DNA from: JAAXIE01 sp965263155
GTDB lineage: Bacteria; Chloroflexota; Dehalococcoidia; Lucifugimonadales; JAAXIE01
DNA: 64,000 nt
Assembly (NCBI GenBank): GCA_965263155.1
Contig: OZ253586.1
Span: 2,046,001-2,110,000 of the forward strand
Reading direction: 5' to 3'
In this document: positions 17,218 through 24,663 of the stretch, piece by piece
Layout: each line of letters starts with the position of its first letter
How positions within the stretch are numbered: position 1 is the stretch's first letter
Translations under genes and position numbers: made by a program
The notes under the pieces: model-generated
The model's input: only the letters and a program-made list of their open reading frames with translations
Told to the model about the DNA's origin: nothing
Database searches by the model: none

Positions 17218-18012
17218 CTATTGGGGCATGCCTCGCAAGTCCATATGCTTTGAGTACGGGCCGAGCTGTTCCGACAGGATGAGGCCAAAGAGTCCTCCCG
17301 TGGCCTCAAACACGTTGAAGAGACGGGAATTCGTAGCTGGGTTGCAAAGGTAGTCTGGATATCCCAAGGGCACCACGCAGTAGGAGGACTCTCTTTCGTA
17401 CACCACCTCCACCGCGATGCAAACCCCTTTGCCTATGGAAGTCGGAAGCCCCTCGACCATCTTGTTCGATCTGAAACCTCCGATCACCACTCCTCCAGAG
17501 TCCTCGTTCTTGTAACCATCATGACATCCTAGGAGCACAAAAGGGTCTCTTGTTTCGTAGTTGTATGGAAGATTGCTGGTGGTGTAGATATCCCCATCGT
17601 AACCAGCCAACACCTCAGGTGGGTCAAAGTACTCTGGCAGGTCGATTGGGAACGGGGTTGGAACGGGAGTCGGCACCGGCGTAGATGGGGAGGGAGTCGG
17701 CGCTGGCGTCGGTGCAGGTGTAGAAGTAGGCGTGGGTGTGGACAATGCCGGTGTGGACGTGGGAGTAACGACGGTGGCAGGGACCGGTGATGAAGTCTCC
17801 ATCGGTGAAGGTGGAGGCGTCAGTGGTGTCGCGACGCTGGGAGGGATTCCTCCCTGCGCTGGGCCTGAGCATGCTGCGATAATGATACACACACCCAGCA
17901 GGACGACTGCGTACACAATAAGCTTAGCGCGGTCGCGGTCTGCCCATCCCCTAAGGATGTTCTTCGTTCTGGCTCCCACACTGTTGTCGGAATGATGATA
18001 CCTGTCTCCCAT
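17218..18012 (-). CDS. Lipoprotein with Thr-Pro-rich linker
   Basis: The ATG at 18012 has GGGAGGG 8 bases upstream. The 264-residue product begins MGDRYHHSDNSVGARTKN, then a hydrophobic segment LIVYAVVLLGVCIIIAAC ending in a lipobox. About 75 residues of Pro/Thr/Ser repeats follow (TPTSTPAPTPAPTP), then a globular domain of about 135 residues with several cysteines. It should be a membrane-anchored extracellular protein held away by the linker. The domain is unknown. A sibling architecture is found at 22278-23126 and 42426-43025. Confidence 0.7.
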   Translation of the reverse strand: MGDRYHHSDNSVGARTKNILRGWADRDRAKLIVYAVVLLGVCIIIAACSGPAQGGIPPSVATPLTPPPSPMETSSPVPATVVTPTSTPALSTPTPTSTPAPTPAPTPSPSTPVPTPVPTPFPIDLPEYFDPPEVLAGYDGDIYTTSNLPYNYETRDPFVLLGCHDGYKNEDSGGVVIGGFRSNKMVEGLPTSIGKGVCIAVEVVYERESSYCVVPLGYPDYLCNPATNSRLFNVFEATGGLFGLILSEQLGPYSKHMDLRGMPQ

Positions 18013-18366
18013 GGAAGGAACCCTCCCTGCAAGAACGGCTGATAGGGTAATTTTGCGAGAACCACCCTTGGCAGGTGCGTGCAGGCAAGGAGGGCATGAT
18101 GCCCTCAACAACCCGAACTCTTGACTGCAAACACCTTTCGCCAGTGTGGTGGTTCTCGCAGGCGGTAGCCTACCAGAAGCCCGTTGGGGCGAGCAATACC
18201 TGTGAGGAGACAGATGCCTTGAAGAGGCGTCACCAGTGGGTGCAAGACCGATGGGAGCAGATTAAACCATACCGCTTGATATGCGTCGAAAGCTGCCCTA
18301 CCCTAATGGCAACCGGAACCGCCACATTCATACCACCACCTCGCCCTGCGGTCGTTGGCCAGAGGC

Positions 18367-19711
18367 TTAACAGGGTGCGGAAAAAGAGTTTTGTGAGTTA
18401 GGATGCCAGGGAGACGTAGCGGAGGTGTGGGATGCGCGGCAGGCATGAGGAACAGGAAGTGATGCTGGCCCACGTGGACATGGAGGGGCGAGTCCCGAAG
18501 GACCATCCTCTTCGTACCATCAAGACGGTGGCCGACGAGGCCCTGAAACGCCTCTCACCTGAGTTCGACAGGATGTACTCCAAGGTGGGCCGGGCCTCGG
18601 TGCCACCGGAGCGATTGCTGAAGGCGTCCCTGCTCATCTCCCTCTACTCGGTGCGCAGCGAGCGGGCCTTCTGCGAAGAGTTGGAATACAATCTCTTGTT
18701 TCGCTGGTTCCTGGACATGAACCTGATGGAGCGCAGCTTCGACCCCACGGTGTTCACCAAGAACCGGAGACGTTTGCTGGAACACCGTGTGGGCCAGGGG
18801 CTGTTTGACGAGGTGGTGTGGGAGGCGGACCGCCGGGGACTGCTGTCGGACGAGCACTTCAGCGTGGACGGGACGCTGATAGAGGCGGTGGCCAGCATCA
18901 AGAGCTTCCGACGGCGTGAAGACCGGGAGGGGCCACCCGACGACGACCCCGGCAATCCGTGGGTGGACTTTCGTGGGGAGAGGTTGAAGAACGAGACCCA
19001 CGAGAGCAGGACGGACCCTGAGGCCAGGCTGATGCGGAAGGGTAAGGGCCGGGAGGCCAGGTTGTCCTTCATGGGGCATGCGCTGATGGAGAACGGCAAC
19101 GGGCTGTTGATGGACTTCGTAGTGAGCAGGGCCACGGGTAGGGCGGAGCGTGAGGCTGTGCCCGTGATGCTGGACGACGCCCGGCAGCGGGGCTACCGTC
19201 CCAGGACCCTGGGAGGTGACAAGGGCTACGACACGCGGGAGTGTGTCAGGGCCATGCGTAACCGGGGGGTGACGCCCCACGTAGCCCGGAGGACGCACTC
19301 GGCGATAGACGGACGCACCACGAGGCACGCTAGCTACAGGGCGAGCCAGAAGGTGCGCAAGAGGGTGGAGGAGATATTCGGGTGGATGAAGACGGTGGGA
19401 GGATTCCGACGGACACGGTACCGGGGAGTGGAGAGGACGGGGCTGGCTGGGTACTTTGTGGCCACGGCCTACAACTTGGTGCGGATGGCTAACCTGGTGT
19501 CGTGTGAGAGGGCTCGGGCCGTTCAGTCGGTGTGACCTGCCTGGGGTGCAGTGCGCCCGGAAGGGTCTGGCGGGCCCTCCCAGCCCTTGCTGATCACCTC
19601 ATGGGCCCTTGGCAGGGGTCCCAAACCGCCTTCCGGCTAACCGAAAGCGTCAAACTCAACCCAAACCAGCCTCTTCGAACCAGTGAAATCCATTCTTCAG
19701 CAGCCTGTTAA
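18367..19711 (+). mobile_element. Complete IS5-like insertion sequence (copy C)
   Basis: About 1345 bp between TTAACAGGGTGCGG (left) and its inverted partner CAGCCTGTTAA (right). It encodes one intact transposase. The right end directly abuts a truncated coding region (19712-20210), so its insertion or an adjacent deletion probably broke that gene. The flank to the left (18013-18366) holds no recognisable gene. Confidence 0.87.
18432..19535 (+). CDS. IS5-like transposase (copy C)
   Basis: A 367-residue intact transposase nearly identical to the one at 6526-7626, with the same start MRGRHEEQEVML, first catalytic Asp (SVDGTLIEAVASIKSF), second (GGDKGYDTREC, with Gly for Ala before GDK) and Glu region (RVEEIFGWMKTVGG). 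One residue longer than copy B because of RREDREGPPDD. The element appears functional. Confidence 0.92.
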   Translation: MRGRHEEQEVMLAHVDMEGRVPKDHPLRTIKTVADEALKRLSPEFDRMYSKVGRASVPPERLLKASLLISLYSVRSERAFCEELEYNLLFRWFLDMNLMERSFDPTVFTKNRRRLLEHRVGQGLFDEVVWEADRRGLLSDEHFSVDGTLIEAVASIKSFRRREDREGPPDDDPGNPWVDFRGERLKNETHESRTDPEARLMRKGKGREARLSFMGHALMENGNGLLMDFVVSRATGRAEREAVPVMLDDARQRGYRPRTLGGDKGYDTRECVRAMRNRGVTPHVARRTHSAIDGRTTRHASYRASQKVRKRVEEIFGWMKTVGGFRRTRYRGVERTGLAGYFVATAYNLVRMANLVSCERARAVQSV

Positions 19712-20210
19712 GGAGATCGAACTGGCCGGGTGTCACTCGGCAGTCTGCTACCCTGCTAGGCGGAGGCCAAGAGGCGTGAAGGACGACGCCATTATCTTCA
19801 CGGCGCGTCTTACCAGCGACCCAAACGATATGCGCATCTTCGGCTGTGCCACCGGGAGGGCGTACACGGATGGAAGCGATGATGCGACGCCAGCCGATAT
19901 CGAACGACGGCCCTGGAAGGCGAAATGGTCTCGATATATCCGCGTCCGTAATCCCGAGTTCGTTGCGGGCACCATGGACAACGGCGTCTCGCTCAACGAA
20001 CTGATGGACACTCACGGGGCTAATGCATTCGCGTCCACACAGCGGAATGCCGTACGTGGCGTAGGCAACACAAACCCACGAAAGGCATGTTCATCACAGG
20101 CTGCTGTCGAGCTTTCTACAGAAAGTCTCCTTTGGCTTAGCGAACGCCTTCAGGCGTCATTCAATGCCTATGGCAAGATTCCTCAGGACACACTCGACAG
20201 ACTAGACTGA
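19712..20210 (+). pseudogene. C-terminal part of an unknown gene cut by IS copy C
   Basis: The frame runs from the IS right end to a stop at 20210 and reads VKDDAIIFTARLTSDPNDMR, IFGCATGRAYTDGSDDATP, WKAKWSRYIRVRNPEFVAGT. The composition is protein-like over about 150 residues. The only start codons lie inside the IS inverted repeat, so the 5' part has been lost. The family is unknown to me; I could not find the missing half on the left of the element. Confidence 0.5.
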
Positions 20211-20294
20211 CCACACGTGCTAGCTGGCCCCCTTCATCAGACATCGGGCTAGCACATTTGGGCAGGCGTCCTCACACTGAGCGCTTAGCAAGCT

Positions 20295-20609
20295 TTATGC
20301 CACTGCCCGAACCATCCAGCGCATCCGCGCGGTTTCACCCGCCTGCATCCGCGCAAGCACCGTTGCCTGAAAGGCTAAGCAAGACATCACTGGCGTGAAA
20401 GGGTGACCTGGCGCAGGCCCCGCAGACTGCCTCTCCAACCGGCGCGACTCCTTCACCGACTTGAACACCCGCTCCCCGGCCTGCCGCTTGCCATTAGCAA
20501 GGCGTTTCCATCTCCGGCTGCCACGGCGGATCACCCCCGAACAACCGTACGTCCTCGTTAGGGTCTTGCCCGCTAGACGGTGTGGCAGTGCCGTTACACC
20601 GCCGTGCAT
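20295..20609 (-). pseudogene. Transposase C-terminal remnant
   Basis: The minus strand encodes GKTLTRTYGCSGVIRRGSRR, ANGKRQAGERVFKSVKESRR, LERQSAGPAPGH and SCLAFQATVLARMQAGE. The order (short Lys-rich strand, then ERVFxxxKExRRLE, then a hydrophobic LAFQAT helix) is that of a DDE transposase tail with the catalytic Glu in the middle. No N-terminal part is present. Confidence 0.5.
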
Positions 20610-20799
20610 GGAGGAGATCGGGGTTTAGCGGTGAAGTCTGCCCTTGCTACTGGTCGATACATCGGAACATGCAGCACCCCAGGGGTTTCTGGGCGACCAT
20701 CATTGACAAAAGGGGCAACGCTTTCCGCAATGTGATGGCGGGCATTGGCAATATCATGGGTTCGTGAGCCATAAAGTCGTTACTGATAAGGTTGATGCG

Positions 20800-21153
20800 A
20801 TGTCTGGGGAGGATACATTTGCTCGCCTCCAGCAAATGGTGGAGTTCACCAATGATTGCGCTGACACGTTGACTCGTACGGACTGGTCTAACATCGTTGC
20901 CGAGCTGGAACCGCACAACGCTGAGAACTATGCGACTTACCCCGACTATAAGTTCACGCGCATTAGGTTCTGGGCACAGCAGTTGTTGTTGCACGCTATC
21001 CCGTGTCCCACGTGGATGCTCTACGGCGCGGGAGGACACAACCGCCTCATCAAGGGAACCCTGCGAGCGACCGGATGCTCTGGGTCGCGAGGCAACAAGG
21101 AACTTGGTACGGGTACAGGTGGAAGCGTGTTGCAGAATCCTAGTCGGTGTTGA
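20800..21153 (+). CDS. Possible hypothetical protein
   Basis: ATG 20800 starts MSGEDTFARLQQMVEFTNDC and continues TDWSNIVAELEPHNAENY for about 80 plausible residues; the C-terminal 40 are low quality and end in a TTG-TGCAACAAAGCC-like motif region shared with 43370-43390. Probably a decayed gene. Confidence 0.3.
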   Translation: MSGEDTFARLQQMVEFTNDCADTLTRTDWSNIVAELEPHNAENYATYPDYKFTRIRFWAQQLLLHAIPCPTWMLYGAGGHNRLIKGTLRATGCSGSRGNKELGTGTGGSVLQNPSRC

Positions 21154-21255
21154 AAAACTATGGGATTGTGCAACAAAGCCCCCCTAGGGGGGTAGGGGGA
21201 GTCGGTGTTCTTGCGCCTGCGCTTTGTTGACATGTTAAGCCTCCTGAACCGGGGG

Positions 21256-21790
21256 TTAGAACTTGGGCTTGGGCCAATCAGGATGCTCTTTGTACCATTT
21301 CTGATCCTCATCGGACCGCCGCTTCATTTTCTCTTGGTAGGGACCATAGTCCTTGCCGGACATCTCCCTGATGATAGGCGTCCAACATCCGAGAGTCGAC
21401 TAGAACTTCCGCACCCTTGGGATGCATTGGCCGATTGTCGAATGCGACATCGGGTGGCCTCGAAGCCAAACCGTATATCAACCCCATCCCGGTGCAGACG
21501 TTCCCCTCCTTCACGAACAAGGTAGTTCGATATTCGAGTGCCGGTACAGCAAGACGCGTGTTCATTGTTGTCACCATGAGAGTCGTCATCATCAAATAGG
21601 GGACGTCCAAACGCGTAGACCATGGCGGCGGTGTCCTTGTAGATGGGCACGATGTCAGACTCTCCTAGGTCAGCATAAAGCCACATCCCCTGCTTCCGGT
21701 GGATAGGGTAGCGGAACAGCCACGGTTTCTTGGGGTTATGCTGGATGAAGCCGAGTTCGGTGAGAATCACGGCATTGGCGAATACCTGGC
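21256..21790 (-). pseudogene. Frameshifted unknown gene
   Basis: Three minus-strand segments must be joined: MSWRQVFANAVILTELGFIQ to FGRPLFDDD; then LEYRTTLFVKEGNVCTGMGL to DSRMLDAYHQ; then REMSGKDYGPYQEKMKRRSD to PDWPKPKF at the stop (21256). Each piece is protein-like but frames change twice. The family is unrecognised. It lies directly behind the inserted small module at 21794-22111. Confidence 0.45.
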
Positions 21791-21793
21791 GCC

Positions 21794-22111
21794 ATGACAT
21801 CCAAGGACGACGAACGCGTGCGCCACGGCCTCGCTGGGCTGAGCATGTCGCCGACTGAACGAAGGGGGCGGGTGAGGTTCACCCTGTCGCCAGCAGAGGA
21901 GAGGCGACGCCTCAAGGCACTGGAGCGCAAGGAGCAGATGTTGACCGAAGACATCCGCATAGCAGGGGCTCTGCTGGAAATGATCGATGCGGGAGTGCTG
22001 CCGCGCGATGCGCGCGCCAGTGCCCCGCTGGCACGGAAGGACCCCAAGGGCCTACAGGCATGGACGGGGCCGATGGCGTGGCTGGCCCCCAAGAGCTGTT
22101 TCCATTCATAG
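21794..22111 (+). CDS. Small conserved hypothetical protein (intact copy)
   Basis: A 105-residue charged helical protein: SMSPTERRGRVRFTLSPAEE, RRRLKALERKEQMLTEDIRI, then AGALLEMIDAGVLPRDARA and KGLQAWTGPMAWLAPKS. A broken second copy lies at 8781-9203. Similarity between the copies begins at the ATG and ends at PKS, three codons before the stop, so the coding unit is what is shared. Here it sits exactly between a DUF262 N-terminus and another broken gene, as if it had been inserted. Function unknown. Confidence 0.6.
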   Translation: MTSKDDERVRHGLAGLSMSPTERRGRVRFTLSPAEERRRLKALERKEQMLTEDIRIAGALLEMIDAGVLPRDARASAPLARKDPKGLQAWTGPMAWLAPKSCFHS

Positions 22112-22197
22112 GCGCGCTGGAACTGAAGTATTCTGTAGGAAACGGGTTTATCGAATAAGGTCGGCAAGTCTACGATGTTTGCATCCACCGAGGCCAT
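22096..22197 (-). pseudogene. DUF262 N-terminal fragment
   Basis: The minus strand starts ATG at 22197 and reads MASVDANIVDLPTLFDKPVS, YRILQFQRAYEWKQ, the classic opening of DUF262/GmrSD-type proteins (ParB-like nucleotide-binding motif, type IV restriction). It stops matching at the boundary of the inserted module. No nuclease partner remains. Confidence 0.7.
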
Positions 22198-22277
22198 TCC
22201 TCCTGTTCCGCGGTCTGTAGCATGTGACGGAGCAATATCTTGAAGGCACGCATGGGATTGTTGGCAATGGTGATTGG

Positions 22278-23126
22278 TTAGTGTGAACGTCGAACTGTTA
22301 CTTGTCCGCCTATAGCGTGTTCGGTGTTGGATGGGTCATAGTCAATAGCTTCGAATAGGTCTCCTTCTTCGAAAAGGCTTAGGAACAATAATCCTTGTCG
22401 TAGTTCTTTGGGATACGATATGGTGCCTTGACCGGATTCTATGTCTACAAAGTAGAACGGCGTTTCTCCGTCTGCTACAGGTGTTGGCGTTCGTGATGCT
22501 AATTGTGCTGCTATTACTGACGGTGGCAGTGTTGATATTGGCAGATAGTGACGACATCGGAAAGAATAGATGCGCTCAGACATATTATCTAATAGGTTTT
22601 GAGTGTCGTACCAAAGCCGTGCTGCGTCTTGTCGTTTCCGGGGATTCGCGGATCGCATATCAAATCTAACTTCAGTACCGACATTATCACGATAGATACC
22701 TATGGTGTCTGTGATGGCTTCCTTTAGGTCTTCACAGTCATAAAGCCATTCGTCATTTGGTTGGAACTCGGCTATGTAGAACATGTTGTAGATGGCGTTT
22801 AGTAGCACGTCATCTTTTCCATAGCGTTCTTGGAAGCGTTGTAGTTCAGGAAGTATATATTCGGGTATGTTGGGCTTGGGAGTGGGTGTTGGGGTTGATG
22901 ATGGAGCAGATAGCGTTAGAGGTGTGGGCGTGGGAGTGGATGGTGTGGGTATTTGCGCTGGCGTGGAGGTTGGTAGTTTGGATGGGGTAGATACTGGTGA
23001 GGCTGTCGGTGCGGGGTCAGGTCCTACATTTTGCATTTCATTTTCGAGAGATGGTAAAGGTGGAGCTACGGCGGTACAGCCTATCAATACTAGCAGCAGT
23101 AGCACAGGGATGAGCAGCCTTGACAA
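22278..23126 (-). CDS. Lipoprotein with Thr-Pro-rich linker
   Basis: A TTG start at 23126 with GAGGGGG just upstream gives LSRLLIPVLLLLVLIGC, a signal peptide with lipobox. A Ser/Thr/Pro linker (about residues 40-85) leads to a helical domain (FQERYGKDDVLLNAIYNMFY, DCEDLKEAITDTIGIYRDNV). No ATG fits before the signal peptide. It is expected to be anchored on the outer face of the membrane. Domain unknown; codon use is more AT-rich than its neighbours. Confidence 0.65.
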   Translation of the reverse strand: MSRLLIPVLLLLVLIGCTAVAPPLPSLENEMQNVGPDPAPTASPVSTPSKLPTSTPAQIPTPSTPTPTPLTLSAPSSTPTPTPKPNIPEYILPELQRFQERYGKDDVLLNAIYNMFYIAEFQPNDEWLYDCEDLKEAITDTIGIYRDNVGTEVRFDMRSANPRKRQDAARLWYDTQNLLDNMSERIYSFRCRHYLPISTLPPSVIAAQLASRTPTPVADGETPFYFVDIESGQGTISYPKELRQGLLFLSLFEEGDLFEAIDYDPSNTEHAIGGQVTVRRSH

Positions 23127-23362
23127 AGGAACCCCCTCGTAACGAGATGTGGGCGATTGTACCTTCGCCTTCCATGCGGGCTGCGAGGGGGCACGAAACC
23201 CAATCTCGCTAGCCTGCAAGCGGCTCGAACCCGGGCTAGTAACTGCCCAATCATATCCTCGCTGGTATTATACGACCTGCGATCCCTCCAAGGGGTTAGA
23301 TGCGTTTCTTACATAACTTTGGCCCATTCTTCCGGCAGGGTGCTCGCTGGTGGCACTCGTCA

Positions 23363-23787
23363 CTATGGCGTCGTAGAGCCTCGGAGTTCTATCGCCTGCC
23401 TTGTCCGATCAAGCTCTGCCGCGAGGACTTCCTCGTTGGGCAGAGTGATGCGGTACTCCGCAGCCATGACATTGTTCGATAAACCCTCGAGGGCATACTG
23501 GGCTAGCGCCTCATCTTTCTCGGAACAGAGAATCAGGCCCACGGGCGGGTTCTCCCCCCCTCCCGGACCCAATGCTCCTTGGCATAGTTCAGGTAGAAGT
23601 GCATCTGCCCAGCGTCGGCGTGGGTGAAGCTGCCGATCTTGAGGTCGGTGACCACGAGACACCTGAGCCGCCGGTGGTAAAACAGCAGGTCCACCCGGTA
23701 CCACTGGCTGCCTACCCGTAGTCGCTTCTGCCTGCCCATGAAGCAGAAGTCATCCCCCAACTCCAGGAGTAAGGTCTCCAGGTGCTA
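23363..23787 (-). pseudogene. DUF1016 (YhcG-like) nuclease C-terminal fragment
   Basis: The minus strand gives HLETLLLELGDDFCFMGRQK, QWYRVDLLFYHRRLRCLVVT, DLKIGSFTHADAGQMHFYLN, then after a frameshift NPPVGLILCSEKDEALAQYA and LPNEEVLAAELDRTRQAIEL. This is the PD-(D/E)XK domain of DUF1016 proteins. The usual ELK is DLK here. The N-terminal half is absent and the frame is broken near 23560. Confidence 0.75.
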
Positions 23788-24260
23788 CAGAGGGAACTAG
23801 CAGAAGGAGAACGCCGTCCCATCTCATTGCCGCCTGGCACTGAGTTGTTAGGTCCTTTTGATTGAAGACGCGTCAAGTATGTAGGTGGCAGTTAGATTGA
23901 TTGGGATACTCAATCCTGAGGATTACTATGAGCGGTATCCCGTCTCTTCTGGCTTGGTGGCCGGGTGTTTGTGTTGGGCTCCCGTAGTCTATCTGTTGGG
24001 TGAAGTAGGGCAGAAACGTGTGTTTCATCAGCACTGCAGTTCCGTGTTGGTTAGTGCCCTCCTATGATCTCTCCCAACACCTTGTCATCCCCGCTGGGCC
24101 GAATCGCTATGGGCTCCCACATTCCGCCATTCAGTGGGCATGTCCTTCATATTCGGCGGTCATCGGGAGGCTTCTTGACAGAAACCACAAACCACTCAAT
24201 CATTTACAATCCTTATAATGTTCCATAACGCACATAGCAATGATACCTGGGTGTTTTTCT

Positions 24261-24300
24261 TGTGATAGACACACTAATAAATATTAGTGTGTCTATCACA
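24261..24300. promoter_or_regulatory. 40-nt perfect palindrome upstream of cas3
   Basis: TGTGATAGACACACTAATA is followed after a central AA by its exact reverse complement, a 19-bp stem with no mismatch. It lies about 360 bp before the cas3 start. Between 23790 and 24260 no gene is recognised. It could be an operator for a dimeric repressor or the fused ends of a lost mobile element; there is no U-tract, so a terminator is less likely. Confidence 0.7.
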
Positions 24301-24320
24301 AACAGAACCACACATATATC

Positions 24321-24464
24321 ATGGTGCTGTCGGCCCCTACGGACCCTGCGCCCACGGATGCGCCTACCCAGAGGCCGAATGAAACTAAGCTAGCAGAAGT
24401 CCGAGGGAAGGGCGAACGCGCGCTTACGGGAGACGACAGGACAGGTCGCGGACTGCGTGAGTGA
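24321..24464 (+). CDS. Possible 47-residue ORF before cas3
   Basis: ATG 24321, 20 bp after the palindrome, reads MVLSAPTDPAPTDAPTQRPN and ends DDRTGRGLRE. It has no good ribosome binding site and no family. It is listed because it lies alone between the palindrome and the cas operon. Confidence 0.2.
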   Translation: MVLSAPTDPAPTDAPTQRPNETKLAEVRGKGERALTGDDRTGRGLRE

Positions 24465-24663
24465 GGCAGCCAAGACAGTTGGGTAGAAGAGGTCAAGGGG
24501 CACCTAGGCTGATCCTAAACCTGGGACTCAGCAGCACCGACTTCACTGCCCAGATTCCTCGCATCATCCATATCCCACATAGCCCCACCCTGAGCCAGTG
24601 CATGTTATCTCATTCATCAAGACAGGTTGTGAACGAGGGTCCCGGTCTGATCATCGGAGGGGA

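Noticed and set aside
23221..23250. CTCGAACCCGGG as a possible tRNA T-arm
   Set aside because: No matching T-stem, acceptor or anticodon arms can be built around it on either strand.
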